Assembly: GCA_016758965.1 (NCBI GenBank)
Contig: JAEPRB010000226.1
Location: 1-64,000 of the forward strand
Source of the DNA: Circinella minor
Lineage: Eukaryota; Mucoromycota; Mucoromycetes; Mucorales; Lichtheimiaceae
DNA length: 64,000 bases
Reading direction: 5' to 3'
In this document: positions 48,897 through 61,614 of the stretch, in pieces
How positions within the stretch are numbered: position 1 is the first letter of the stretch
Layout: each line of letters starts with the position of its first letter
Notes under the pieces: model-generated
Database searches by the model: none
Told to the model about the DNA's origin: nothing
Seen by the model: only the letters and a program-made list of their open reading frames with translations
Made by a program: the position numbers and the translations under genes

Positions 48897-49507
48897 ATTA
48901 TTATTTATTTATCTCTTTACCTTCCCTTCACACTTCAAAAAAAAAAAAAAAAACGATATCATGACATATATCATTATCCATTTCCATTCTTCATAAATTA
49001 TTTTTATTTTTTATCATTATCATTATCATTATTTTTATTTATATATACATATATCATTTCTATATACTTTACGCTCGTTCCCACTCCCTTTTTCTTTTTT
49101 CTTCTCTCATGTTGTATACCACACGCACACACACACACACACACACACGCACGCACACAAAGCACAAAGCACAAAGCACACAAAAACAGACTGTTTCAAA
49201 TCATACATATATACAGATACACAAACACACATATATATAAATATTCACAGAAAAAAATATATAAATCCCCCAGATACCCCTCCTTTCTTTTATTTCAAAT
49301 TTCATATCAGTAGTAAATATCAATATATATCAAAAATAAATAAATGTACAGACATTATCCCCACCCCTTTCCCCCATCAAGTGCGGTAAAAAAAAAAAAA
49401 AAACTTCAATAATATAACTTTTTGACCATTTTCTATTTGTCCGCCCTATAAGACCATTTTTATCTTTTTTCTTTTACGTAAATATTAAAAAAAAAAACCC
49501 AGAAAAG
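48897..49507. other. Intergenic region with CA microsatellite
   Basis: 611 bp. It holds an (AC) microsatellite at about 49123-49160 followed by three imperfect GCACAAA repeats, a TA-rich block and an A-tract (about 49389-49403). No gene is seen. Confidence 0.55.
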
Positions 49508-50725
49508 ATGCCAAAAACCCCACCGTTATTGATACCTACAACTTCTATCAATTATTTTGAGTCACATCAACAAAAAGAACAAAGTAGTGATGGTATTAAT
49601 AGTAGTGCTAATGGTGAAGAAAATCAAAACGATGATCAACATGTTTTGGATGATGATCGTGTATGGCAAATGCTTGAAGATCAGCATGAAGTAGATGACC
49701 ATGTAATTATCTCAAGCAATAATCATGATGATGATATGTCATTAGTATTGAATATACAGCAAGACAAAAACGAGACAGCGATTACTGATGGAAATCATCA
49801 ATATCAACAGTCATTGAATTTTTCAGTTCATAGAAATGATAATCATGAAACATTATTGGAACAAGAAGGGGATGATCATAATGATGTTGAGCATGATCAA
49901 GAACAATCAGAACGACAATTCTCATCATCACCATTATTATCTGATAATAATAATGATAATGAAAGGTAATATCGAATTTAATATATTAACATACACTTTA
50001 TTATTTTACATGATTGTTTATAAAGTGCAGTTATATTTAATGTTAATTTATTATTTATTTGTTTTATTTTTGGACTGTTCAATTCCAAAATAAATTTCTA
50101 TGTGTACATATACAATAGTAATAATAATGATATTCAGAAAATGTCATCACAATTGGATATTACTACAACTAATATGAAAGTCAATGGTTTGTAGATTATC
50201 ATTAACATTTTTATATTCATTCAAAAATATCATTTGAATAACAATAACGGATATAAAAATTCGTCAAAATATTTAATAAAATTTATAATATTTTATAGAA
50301 CTTGTTCAAACACTCGTGGATCTCATGCAACAAACTACTGAAGATGTTAGGTATGTTGTAAAAGAATAATAATACTAATAACAAAATTATATACTTATTT
50401 GTATATGACTGCATGATAATAACATTATGCCGATCCCCTAATTATAATTTACGACAGTCAAGCTGAAAGTGTTACACGATCGATGATCGAGGGATTAAAA
50501 GAATATCGAGAAACCATTACTACTCGTGGTGATCAATTGGAACAAACTTGGCAAGACATTCGACTTTATGCTTCAAATATCGCTGGCCATCACCATTATT
50601 TACACCAGAGCCCTCCTTTATATAATGATAACATCTCATTTCCAGAACAACAACTTGATAGTAACAACGTTACTCTTATTAATGAAGATGATAATAATGT
50701 AAATAATGATACCGTCATCAATTAA
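49508..50725 (+). CDS. Uncharacterised acidic protein with a C-terminal coiled coil
   Basis: Not recognised. Exons 49508-49965, 50119-50186, 50299-50350 and 50458-50725 close as 281 residues, and the phase consistency over three introns supports a real gene. The first 155 residues are disordered and dominated by Asp, Asn, Gln, His and Glu. Residues about 175-235 form a helical, coiled-coil-like region (ELVQTLVDLMQQTTEDV; SMIEGLKEYRETITTRGDQLEQTWQDIRLYASNIA), followed by another Asn/Asp-rich tail. The core size and heptad pattern resemble small subunits of tethering or kinetochore complexes, but no assignment is justified. Confidence 0.7.
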
Positions 50726-51054
50726 CAAAATAAAAATAAACATAGTTCGATATGATAAAGCATAAAGTACAATATACATATGTATACCTTTGTTTTATAT
50801 TTTAAATATATACACATATATACATATATGTAATTTATTTTTATATGAATGAAATATTAGTCAAGAATAAAGAACGATTGAATTATGACGCATCATTATT
50901 GTTGATTTAAAACAGGATGAAGGGGATGGGAAGGGGTAAGAGGGAAATATTATAATACAATACAATTTTTTTTTTTAAAAAAACACTACTTTTTTTTTTC
51001 ATCTACAATTCTACAAGCACAATTATATAAGGATTAGTTTCTTTTTTCCTAAAT
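50726..51054. other. Convergent intergenic region
   Basis: 329 bp between the acidic-protein gene and ZPR1, with TATACATA repeats (about 50805-50835) and T/A tracts. No gene is seen. Confidence 0.5.
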
Positions 51055-52819
51055 CTATTTGCTTTCTTGTTCTTGTTGTTGATGGTCTTCTTCATAATTT
51101 TCCAATTTGATATCATTCAAACCAAGAGATTCATTAGTATCCCAATCACGCTCATAGCTTTCAATCTTCATTTCTGGATCATCATCAGGGGCATACAAGT
51201 TTTGAAGATACGAATTGGATAATGGATCATTCAAAACCAAGGTTACAGGAAGAACTTTACCATCAGCTACATCAGATAATTTGCCTAAAAAGTTAGTCCA
51301 TCGTTGACGACTTTCATCCGTTGTTGAATCACCATGCATGAATGGAACACGTTCTTCTAATTCATCATGAACTTGTCGTAATAAACCTTCAACAGTAGTG
51401 AAACGACCACCTAAAGTACCAGGAGTCAATTCCAAATCAATTTCAGGAATAGATAAACCACAGGTTTCAGACTATGATAAATATATAAAAGTATGTTAAT
51501 TTTACTGGTAACTACAAAAAACGACACACAAATCATTCTTTCCTCTTCCTTTACCCCCCTCTTTCAATTCACAACTTATACTATATAATTTTATTACCTT
51601 CAAAATATCACGGGACAAATCTTCAACATCAGTCATATTAAGAGTAATGCGTTTGCCTTGAGCTGAAATTGGACCACCGGCCTTCACTTCATTACTCTTA
51701 TAACCACATTGTTGACAGGTAGTAGCCATAATCACAACTTCCTTGAAATGAGGAATATCCATTACATGCATATTGGTTTCACTAGGTGCATTACAGTGAG
51801 AACAGTTGGCAGGGAATGTTAATACCTCGGGAGCTTCTCCCTCATCTTCTTGTGTAGCTTGTCCTTGTTGTTCTTGTTGTGGGCCTGATCCCAAACCCAA
51901 GAATTCATTTTGTTCAGGTGTACGAGTATACCAACGTAAAGTAATCTTTGGATCTTGTGCTGGAAGACATCGGTTTTCAATATAAGAATTACCAGAAGCA
52001 TCATCAATAATTAATGTAAATTCTTGTTTTCCTTCTTGATAGGCAGTCAATTGTTGAATAATGGCTTCAATTTTATTGTAAATATCTTCATCGGTATGTT
52101 TACGGACAGGTTGACCAACAGCTAAATCTTCAATAGCATTACCAACAAGACCTTCAATGGTTGTCAATAAACCACGTTGACGACTAGGAGGAATTTCAAG
52201 ATCAAGTTCTTCGAATTTAACTGATGCAAAATCAGATTTAACAAGTTGTCGATCCAAATCCTATTTCGGTTTTGGGTTAGTTTCTTTTTTTTTTTACTAT
52301 CCTGCATCCCTTCCCACACCACAACACATGCATAATTCAATCAAGAACTTACTTCTGGTCCGGTAACATGACAGGTCACAACTTGACCCTTTTCATTGAA
52401 TGCACCTGCACTTTGCAATTCATTGTTACGGAATCCACAATGAGGACACTCAAAGGCCATAATAATGATTTCCCTATTTAACAAAATAATGTTTAGTTAT
52501 TCTCTTTCCCTTCCTTCTTCTATTTTCCCTTTCATACAAATGTAAAGAATAATCCTTACTTGAAATGAGGAATCTTGGTAAAAAGCATACGTGTTGTTCC
52601 CTAACAATATAAAGTTATGACCAAATGAAAAAAAATGAGTAATTACATATATATAAAGAAAAAAAGACAAACGCGTAGGACAAGCACATACACACACAAA
52701 AGAGAGCTCTTCTATATTACCATTTCATGACATTTCATACACAAACTTTCAATCTCGGCAGGTTTCGAGTTGTCGTGGAGATCGACAAAGATGGGTTCAG
52801 GTTGTTTTTGTTCAGACAT
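51055..52819 (-). CDS. ZPR1: Zinc-finger protein ZPR1
   Basis: Conserved eukaryotic protein that binds translation factor eEF1A and is needed for its folding and for growth. Five minus-strand exons (52819-52721, 52600-52560, 52473-52353, 52260-51598 and 51471-51055) encode 446 residues, the expected length. It has the duplicated layout of the family: two zinc fingers (LCMKC...IMAFECPHCGFRNNE and CSHC...IMATTCQQCGYKSNE), each followed by a double-stranded beta-helix-like domain (DLEIPPSRQRGLLTTIEGL; DLELTPGTLGGRFTTVEGLL). The repeated IPHFKE(I/V)(I/V)IMA segment is diagnostic. The acidic Gln/Glu-rich tail is species-specific. Confidence 0.95.
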
Positions 52820-55766
52820 GGTTACTCTTTTCTTTTCGTTGATAAAAAAGTAAAATAAAAAGAAACTTACAAATCAATGCAGCCATAATCTTCTTTTCTT
52901 TTTTTTTTTTTTATTCGCCACCCGAACTTGATTAACCGGTCACAGAGTAAGCCAATGAAAATTTTATCTTAGTTTCTAAAATGTAGTTTATTATTATTAA
53001 CATTAAGTCTCGAATATTCTACAGACAACATGCAGTTCAAAAAGATATAAACGAAAAAAAAAATAATACTGTAAAACAAAGAAAAAACACAGCAATTCAT
53101 TTATAATAATTAAAGTTACTTAAATTTATCGTGAAATAAAAAGTGATATACGATGATTTAAGAAAAAAAAATAAAGATGAGGTGTTATAGAAGAGGATCC
53201 TACTTTTGCATTGATAAATGTATTCCTTAAAGTGAATTGCTAAAGGCACCCCAAAACATACTATATTAGGTAACTCCGAATCTTACAGATACCAGTATCC
53301 TCGACGATAGTATATGTCAACCATACAAGTTGGATGATATGGGGTTATGTATATATATATATAATCTTATATTTTGATTATTCGTTGAATTTCTCTAATT
53401 ACATATGTGATGGCTCACTATAAAACATGACTTTCTGCGGGCACATTTTACTTTAATGCTTATATTTTAGTAAAGAAGAGTAAACCGGGATTATATAAGC
53501 GCCTACTAAATAATATATATTTTCAATAAACGTGTTGTTTAATGTAAATCATCTAAGGCAAGCTTTCGATTGAAATTTTGGTATCATTTAAAAGAGGAAA
53601 GAATAAAATTAAGCGTTTCCCATAATAACATTTTCGATTTCAATTTTTAACTATGAATGTATATCATACTATTAGAATTTTTATCGTATGGTCTAGTAGT
53701 AAATTGTTTGCTTGTCAATATTTAACAAGTGACAATCATGATGTTTATTATCTTTCACATAGGCCGTAAATATATCTCCATATCTCAGTGGTGTTAGCCC
53801 CTCCGTTGTCCTACCTATGAAACAAATTATATTAAAAAACATATAATTTATTTGATATGCACACATAGCATTTTCTGTTCATTTTAGTACAGATATAATT
53901 GTCAACTTCATTAATAGATATATAATAAGTATCATCATAACCCAATGCCACTGTTCGCTCAACAGATCTATAAAAGTATAATCTTGGAAGAAAAGAACAC
54001 AGCTGAATCATTCAACAGTCTAAGGTTGGAGAAAATGATAGAAGTATTATCAAGGCGAAGAACGAAGGTGAAAACTAATTGACTATATACATAAAAGAGA
54101 ATATGGATAGAACCTTGAAGGCTATTTAAATCTCAAGGATTCTGGATAGTTGAGCAAGAAGTAAGATTAATGCATGATGTTATTGTACTTTTCCTTGGTT
54201 TATTTTGCTTCTAATTGAAAATATAACTAATTTAGCTATTTATATTCTGGACAGTAGTAATGGGATTATTCCACATTCGAAAAAGCGACATCGAAAATTT
54301 TAAAAATGAAAAAAAAAATGAGATGCTAAAAAGCGATCCGTATTAATCCTAGAGGTTATAATCAAAAAAAAAAAAATTAAGATCCCAGGCTATACGAGTA
54401 TAGTAAGATTACCATATCATATCAGAAATGAATTATGCTTTGTTTTTTCCATAGTAATTTTGGCTTTTTTTACATCATCGAGGATAGACATTGAGGTTAA
54501 CAAGGTTAATAAGATATAATACCGGCTTAAAAAGATATTACTGTAATATGTATAAAAAGGTGGTTATGTAATTTGGTAGAAAAAAGTCATTACAATCTTC
54601 AAACGTCTTTACTACTATAGTGTCTTCATCCTCGATTACCGTGATTACCGTATGTTTTGAGTGTAGGTCTTGATCGACAAATTGTTGCTTTAACACCAAT
54701 TCCTAAGAGTATTTCAACATTTCTAAATATCCGATTTTTCAAATTTAGCAAACCGATTTTGTGTTTTCTTTCTCCTGCCTAGCAACGGGATCAATCACTA
54801 CTAACTTACATCTATCTAGCAAAAAAAAGTTCCTGAGACGTTTTGGGCGTAACTCATATAAAAATTATTTGTGTCACTATTAATATGAATTGTTTGCTTT
54901 GGTTATTAGAATATACTTATCTTTTAATATTGAAATAGATGATTCCATCAAGTAACTCCCTTCCCTTAACCAAAATATACTACTTTAATCTAGAATTCAT
55001 AGGTTCCCCTGAGATAAATGATCAACGATATTATCCAACAAGTCATATAATAGTGATACAAAAATTCAAGTTCATCAAACATAGTATGGCTAGTTTTATT
55101 TTTACCTGCAAACAACCTTGGTATTTAATAATAAATCACTTGCCCTCAGTTTTATCCATTTTTGTTTTCTACGTATTTATTTTGATCAAGAACAAAATAA
55201 TTATTGGATAAACATACAAAATGAATTGTTGTTCACAGAGGAGTAGAAGCAGCACATCACTCTGACAATGACAGTGATGAAAATAAAATACGTAAAATAA
55301 AAATAAAACGGTTGAAATATGCAGTTTTTGAAGGAAGTTTGAGTAAACTTAACTTAAATTGTGCTTTTGGCTTGACAACTTCAAAGTGGATAAAAAAAAA
55401 AGAGCTACAAACCAAATTAAACTGTTGTCAAAAGCACAGATAAGATTTTTTTTTCTCCCTCAATCAAAAAGTTTATAAAAAGTAAAAGATGGTGCAATTA
55501 TTGCTCCAATTTTTAATAATCATAACAGCTATTATAAACTTTATCCAAAAGAATATTATTTTATATTTCATAATAAATAACTAATAATTATAATAAAAAG
55601 AGTGGGAGAGAGAGGCTTTTTTTTTAAAAAAAAAAAAGTATAATTATCTACAAAAGAATGTTGTGTGTGATTTTCTGAGAGTTGGTATATATAATTATAA
55701 TAGGGGTGGGAAGAAGAAAAAAGGTTTTTTTTTTTAATATCTAAACTTGTTTTTTTTTCTCTCTCT
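52820..55766. other. Long gene-free region between ZPR1 and the glycosyltransferase
   Basis: About 2.9 kb. A 90-codon frame (54939-55211, plus) has no known motif. Short coding-like snatches (for example SVGLDRQIVALTPIPKS near 54660-54715) suggest decayed repeats. No structural RNA or intact transposon is recognised. Confidence 0.4.
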
Positions 55767-56972
55767 CTACCATCCGGTGACATCCTTATGTTGACCTTCT
55801 AAATATCTAAACAGAGTGCCAGGTGTCTTTTTCCATTGATTATGCCAATGATAAGCAAATACTTGAGATAATCGTTCTGTTGAAAGTTCCACTTCATCAA
55901 ATGCACTTGGCATAGAGTTACTTGGTTTACACTCCAATGAATCAGTAAAACACCAAGGAATAATTGACCAAGGTCGAATGCCATGATACAAAAGTCTCCT
56001 ATAGACACGATAATACATATAACCTCCCCAATCAATTGTACCAGGTGTTGGTAAAGGTCCATTTGCCATTTCTGAAAGCATTTCACATAAATAAGGACTA
56101 TGTTTCTTGAAATGCATAAATGCACCATTAAATGGGAACAAGTTGGGTTGGAAACAATCCCAATGAGATAACCATTCATGTTCGAATAAGGGTGACATAT
56201 CACGAATCAATAGAGCATCCATATCAAACCACATGCCACCATAACGATAAATCACCAATAATCGAATCAAATCACCATCCAAATAACCATGTTCATCATT
56301 AAATTCAAGATGAGGGGAATTTTCCATGGGTGATCCTTTAGATAACTCCTTTGGATCATAAACTAATGTTTGTAATCGATCACCTACTTGATCCTTGACA
56401 TCTTGAATAATAGGCGAAGTCGATAAATCACCATTTGACCATAAATAAAGAACAGTTTTATTTGCATTTTGAGTTGCAAAAAAAGAACGGATCACTGCCA
56501 ATTGTTTGGGTCCAACAGGTGCAAGATCAGCTCGCCAATAAGCATGAAATACTGTCTTTTCGAGTTGTTCTTGTTGTTCAGGTGTGGGTTGAATTGTGGC
56601 TGCATAGTTGTAACAATCAAAACCGTCTAATAAAGCTACACCCGGGTTAATATCATACTTGTATTCACTAGGTCCACCTTTATATGGGCTGTCGTCTGGA
56701 ATGGAGTTAAAGCAACCATAAAGTGGTGTGGTATAAACATCATCAGCATGTGTGATCCAGTTTCGTAAATAAATCCGAATATTGAGTTGAAGATTAAAAA
56801 AGACGAAAAATGTAATGACACCAAATGCTATTAAAACAATAGCTAATTTGATAAATGTACTAGGTCGCCACAGTTTGTGGCGTACAAGTGTTGGAGTTGA
56901 ACCATGTAATCGTGTATATTGTTGTGATGAAGACGAAGTCGGTATACGTAGTAAATCTCGGAATCTTTGCAT
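55767..56972 (-). CDS. Type II membrane glycosyltransferase (GT32-like, DxD motif)
   Basis: Likely Golgi-resident sugar transferase. A single exon encodes 401 residues. A short basic cytosolic tail is followed by one membrane helix (about residues 39-63, FIKLAIVLIAFGVITFFVFF) and a lumenal catalytic domain. The sugar-nucleotide motif GGMWFDMDALLIRD carries the DxD pattern of the GT32/alpha-1,4-GlcNAc and mannosyl-transferase group, preceded by DLIRLLVIYRYGG as in that family. The fold-typical start (VFHAYWRADLAP) and late aromatic region (YHWHNQWKKTPG) are present. Donor and acceptor sugars cannot be told. It is the only single-exon gene of this size in the window. Confidence 0.82.
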   Translation of the reverse strand: MQRFRDLLRIPTSSSSQQYTRLHGSTPTLVRHKLWRPSTFIKLAIVLIAFGVITFFVFFNLQLNIRIYLRNWITHADDVYTTPLYGCFNSIPDDSPYKGGPSEYKYDINPGVALLDGFDCYNYAATIQPTPEQQEQLEKTVFHAYWRADLAPVGPKQLAVIRSFFATQNANKTVLYLWSNGDLSTSPIIQDVKDQVGDRLQTLVYDPKELSKGSPMENSPHLEFNDEHGYLDGDLIRLLVIYRYGGMWFDMDALLIRDMSPLFEHEWLSHWDCFQPNLFPFNGAFMHFKKHSPYLCEMLSEMANGPLPTPGTIDWGGYMYYRVYRRLLYHGIRPWSIIPWCFTDSLECKPSNSMPSAFDEVELSTERLSQVFAYHWHNQWKKTPGTLFRYLEGQHKDVTGW

Positions 56973-58220
56973 TTGAAAGTTTTCTTTTTTTTTAAAAAAA
57001 AAATAAAATAAAAAAACTAAAAATGAAAAAGTTGATTTACAAAGTTGTGAACAAGAAGTAACAAAGGATTTAGGAAAAGAAAGTAAGAGAGAGAGAGAGA
57101 GATAAAGTATGTCAACCTAAAGAACACAACATATAAACACTTTTTTTTTTTTTTTAGGTCTCTTTTAACAAAACGTCGATCTCTCTTCGTAACAAATCCG
57201 AAAATGGTTTAAGGTCATCCAGTTTTCATTCTCAACCTCAACTACATAGAAAAAAGACTGTTTCACATGCTCAAAACCCAATTTTTTTTTAAAAAAAATA
57301 AATGTATCAAATATTTGCTTTTTATATACTTGTATCTTTCATTTTAAATATGAATTATTTTAAAGATAGTGTATCATTATGATTATATTATATAATTATG
57401 ATACTTAATAAAGTAAAAACACAGAAAAAATAATTTGTTCTATGTTTACTGTAACTGTATTTATATATAACGAGTTACACATGTACAATTTATTTATAAT
57501 ATATAGTGTTGGAAGTTGGATTTGTTCTCCTGAACCTTTCTTTTTTGAAAGTGAGCACATACTATGAAGTTAGACTAAGGTTGGGTCCTGTTCTATAGTG
57601 AAAATGAGCTATATGATTTGATATTAAAGTATGTCCAGCCCCACTTCAACTACATCATAATAAAAATGAATATGACTCATATAGAACCGACGCAGTTCAT
57701 TTACTACAAGCACTGATCGCATTTTTATAATATATAACGTACCAAATAATAACATAGTGATCATTTTATCAACATAGTAGAAAATTAAATATACAGTAGA
57801 GATGTACAATAAAAAAACATACAATAAAATAGCGGCCTGTTTGTTTCTCATAAGAATAATATATTATCATCATTATTTAAGAGACATACTTACCAAACAC
57901 AGTGCCAAGATGCAATACATCAAAAAACGAAAAGTATAATCGGACAAAGTATGCTGTATTAAGAAAATTGTTATGACGTGAACAATCCTAGTTTCACATT
58001 CAGAACAAGTTCCCCTATTTTACTTTTATATGATTCAATTTTTAAGAGTGCATAAAAAAACATTATCTCACTTCTCATCTTATTATCCTTTCAATTTATT
58101 ATTTCAAATGCTTATCAAGCATAGTCTATATTTTGGATTGTGTATGTGAAGCGGTTTGTTGGATCAAGATTATATTGTCTAAAGAAAACTACGGCGTAGA
58201 GGGAGCAATGTGAATTACCT
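56973..58220. other. Gene-poor, repeat-like region
   Basis: Contains T/A tracts before the glycosyltransferase start, a (GA) microsatellite (about 57088-57101) and a 75-codon minus-strand frame (57624-57851) without motif. Probably old repeat sequence. Confidence 0.4.
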
Positions 58221-58229
58221 TTACTTAAA

Positions 58230-58420
58230 GATCCTCAAAGTGGATGGACGATACTTGAGTACACTTTGATAAACCAGTGATAGTAATTTGTTAAGTCTTG
58301 AAAAAACTGGATATCCTTTGTGTTTCAGACTGGTTCCAATACACAATCACCTGATCTTTTGAGGATCTGTGTGTAAATCTTAATGGATGGCTCCATGAAA
58401 TGGCCACTGTAGTAAAATAC
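58230..58420 (+). mobile_element. Possible remnant of a Tc1-like transposase
   Basis: At 58344-58358 the plus strand reads QSPDL, the core of the SPDLNPIE segment near the last catalytic residue of Tc1/mariner transposases; DPQSG about 35 codons upstream and a degraded ICV-x-ILMDG downstream sit roughly where NDPKHTS and the Trp-rich helix would be. Stops and frame changes are frequent. The same segment has an inverted AGATCCTCAAA motif (about 58238 and 58366). Weak evidence. Confidence 0.25.
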
Positions 58421-58705
58421 ACGTTACTGCAAATCGCTGAAGCAACCTTCACCATTACATGGCAATAATATTGCGAAGTACTTAATCAGTGGTAAGTAGA
58501 AAACAAACAATAAAAATATTGTCATGTAGCAGCATTCACTTACCATCTATGAACCGTTCGATAGACGACCAAATCCGATTTCCTTGGAGCAAGCGCAGCA
58601 GTGATAAGTCAATTTAAAATTCTTTTCGAGTTGTAATTTTTACAGCTTTATATCCATGATTTTAACTTTACGACCACTGCTGTACCATTTCGCTGCAAAA
58701 ACTGG

Positions 58706-58721
58706 GCTGTAAAGTTACAGC
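58706..58721. repeat. 16-bp palindrome GCTGTAA-AG-TTACAGC
   Basis: Perfect 7-bp arms around AG, immediately before pseudogene copy 1. It may be a decayed transposon end; no partner was found. Confidence 0.4.
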
Positions 58722-58728
58722 TTTGATG

Positions 58729-59381
58729 CGTATCCTCCGCTTGGCCCTCGATCGCAAAGATGTAGATGAGCTAGAGGATTTTGATTTTGGCAAAGTCCCT
58801 GCTACTACAAATAAGGAAGAAAGGAATTTATTACGCTGCATACGACATACACTTCAAAGGTTATGTTTCCAAGTGCAGACGTAAAAAGCCTACGATTTCC
58901 TTCTAATCATGAGCGCACATTTTTTTTCGACTGGGTCATGCCTATCATCAATTATTTTGCCAACAATAACGGGCCTGTTTATTTTAAATGGTGAGAACTA
59001 ATATATAGCATATTGAATATGAATAATCATTACTAAATACTTTTATTTAGGTGTGATTTCTTTGAATAGACTTCTCTTAAGGAGCTGAAAAACCGTAACC
59101 TCGGAGGAGTTGGCTCAGAGCGAAGGGACTCAACCCACGAAGGTGTAAAAGAAGGTACGCATTTCTTTTAATATAGTACTACATAATCAACTAGTAGTAT
59201 TTCATATTAGGTGTTGGCCATGATGAAAATGGCGGAAGAAGTATTATAAAAATTGATGAAAGCAAGTTTGGTAAACAAAAAAAAATTAATGTCATCTATA
59301 GCTTTTATAAAAAGTGCATGTCCTAATGATGCTGATGGAATTGGATACTCGACAACAGTTGGTGTTCTGGATGAAGAGCGT
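58729..59381 (+). pseudogene. Decayed gene, tandem copy 1
   Basis: Matches the next copy at an offset of about 1.09 kb. Recoverable peptide blocks include DVDELEDFDFGKVP, FFFDW...MPIINYFANN and a KW|CDFFE junction with intact splice signals (GTGAGA donor near 58991, TTTAG acceptor near 59050). A second intron (GTACGC near 59154 to ATTAG near 59210) leads to VGHDENGG and IDESKFGKQKKINV, then ADGIGYSTTVGVLDEER in another frame. Frame breaks are frequent. Homology to copy 2 ends at about 59381. The peptide pattern resembles a hypothetical protein family expanded in Mucoromycota genomes; this is from memory and uncertain. Confidence 0.6.
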
Positions 59382-59820
59382 CTTGTCACTTTGAATGTTC
59401 CAGTTGTCGGGAACTTTTTAATTGTATTAAAGAACTTGGTAGGCACTTCGATAATCACGTCCTACCCAAAAAAAAAGACCCGTTGAAGAAGAAGGAACGA
59501 GCAGCAATAGCAATAGGGCGAACAAAAAGGTAAAGCTTGATTGAACCCACACATAGGCTTTTCGTGCTAAAACGTGAATTATAGATTTTTTTGAACAAGA
59601 GCAAAAAGTTTCACACCTTTGATTTCCAGTTAATTTCAAAAATAAATATACAAAACGGGCCAAAATTCACATTGGAAGATATGAAAAGATTATCACCAAT
59701 GTACTCGTTTCGCTTCCAAGGAGCATGTTATCCAATTAACAGTGATCTTGATGAAATAATTGCGAATAACCAACAAGACTAGCGACTTCTTGCATCTCTA
59801 AATCGACACCCCGAATCCTT

Positions 59821-60882
59821 GCATATTCTTCGCTTGGCCCTCAATTGCAAAGATGTAGATGAGCTAGAGAATTTTGATTTTTGGCAAAGTCCCTGCCACT
59901 ACAGATAAGGAAGAAAGGAGCTTATTACGCTACATACGGCATACACTTCAAGATTATGTTTCCACGTGCAGACGTAAAACGCCCACGATACCTTCTAATC
60001 ATGAGCGCACATTTTTTTTTCGATCGAGTGATGCCAATAATCAACTACTTTGCCAACAATAACGGGGCTATTTGTTTTAAATGGTGAGAATTATTTGATG
60101 TATTATTAAATACTCTTACTTGGAGGTGAAAAAAATTAATTCCTTCAAGTATACTTCTCTTAATAAAGTACTACATAATTAGCTAGTAATATTTCATATT
60201 AGGTGGCTATGATGACAATGGTGAAATAACCATTGTATAAATGGATGAAAGCAAGTTTGGTAAAACAAAAAATTAACGCTATCTGTAGCTCTTTCAGAAA
60301 GCCTAATTCTGAGTTATGCTGATGGAATTGGATACTCGACAACAGTTGGTGTTTTGGATGAAGAACGTATAATGGTCGAGTGGCCATCTGGTGGTCGAGA
60401 AGAAAATGTTCAACACACATACGGTGATAGCTTGAAGCTTCTCAAATCACTTACTGCAATGGTGGTTTTGAAAGCATACAAGCGATGTAATGCAAAATAC
60501 ACGACATTTTTCCAAGTCCAAAACTATTGGCATTCATTGTATTAAAAAAAACATTGACTCTTTTCGTATTATCGATGAATGAACAGAAGAAACTGGTGGT
60601 TGAGGAACGCAGAAGAACAAATGTCTCTATTAGCTTCAACGAGTTGTTTGATTGGATGCAAGTTTTCGAACTGATAGCTCATTTGCAGGTTCTATTTTTT
60701 TTATTTGTTCTTAGGAATTGGTGTTGGAGCAACAATATATCGATCAAGAACTACACTCAGAACATACGGGAATTACAGCAGTTGAGAATGAAGACACTAT
60801 AACAAAGGCGTTTGAAGATTGCGAATTGGATTTTGATGTTGAGCCCGACGTTACCGAACCAGAATCCGCTGAAAACCAATAG
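59821..60882 (+). pseudogene. Decayed gene, tandem copy 2 (longer 3' end)
   Basis: Aligns with copy 1 from 59821 to 60368 but lacks about 90 bp, deleting the exon that in copy 1 reads SLKELKNRNLGGVGSERR and the next donor site. Past the homology it keeps a C-terminal part in changing frames: VEWPSGGREENVQHTYGDSL, LTAMVVLKAYKRCN, LTLFVLSMNEQKKLVVEERR, WMQVFELIAHLQ, then, after a 26-nt GT...AG insertion too short for a normal intron, ELVLEQQYIDQE and an acidic tail ending at TAG 60880-60882. Several frameshifts and stops make it a pseudogene. Function unknown. Confidence 0.6.
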
Positions 60883-61610
60883 TAATTTTTTTTACCCTTT
60901 GAGGATGACTACATAGGCTATAAAACTTCAAAGTCAGAACCACATGGGCTACAAAATTAATAGGGTACTTTAGTAACTTGTAGCCCACCTCGTCCAATTT
61001 TTTGTAGCCCACCTCGTCTAAATTTTTCTAACCTATTTCATCAACCCTTTTTTTTAATAAATAAAGATAGATTTTTATATCATATAGCTGCTATTTTTTT
61101 TTATTTGATAATTTTGATAATAAAATCACCAAGATAATGAATTTCATTGTTACTACGTAATAAGTGTTTACATTATAACAGCACTTACATTATATTATAG
61201 TAAAATTATAATATTGGGCTATACCTCTTCCGTTTTTGACACTTTTTAGACAACTTTTTAACTTCTAGAAAAAAAAACTTTATATTTTATTTTTTATACT
61301 TCTTGTAATGCTCAGTAGTATTTTTTTTACCATATTACTGTATACTTTTTTTAAACAATACGTAGAGTGAGTTCATGTTACGTACGTAAGAAAAGAGAAA
61401 ACCATTTTAATACTAATAATAATAATAATCAAATTACTACAATACCATTCTTCTTTTATGTACTTATTCTAAAAGATTCTCATGTTTATAATATCACTGA
61501 ATCGTGAAATGTTCCAGTTTGTCTTTTACAGTAAAAATAGTTTGTCGTGGTGGATCATACCCGTTTCACGGATCTAGATACAGATAGGAAGGGACTCTAA
61601 AGAAAGTCAA
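60883..61610. other. Gene-free segment
   Basis: Includes a short direct repeat around 60980-61025 (two TGTAGCCCACCTCGTC units) and AT-rich sequence. No gene is seen. Confidence 0.45.
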
Positions 61611-61614
61611 CCAA

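Noticed and set aside
49120..49185. Regular short repeats resembling an array
   Set aside because: It is a simple (AC) microsatellite with a few degenerate units, without spacers; not a CRISPR.
54939..55211. 90-codon plus-strand frame
   Set aside because: No motif, no neighbouring exons, and base composition like the surrounding non-coding DNA.
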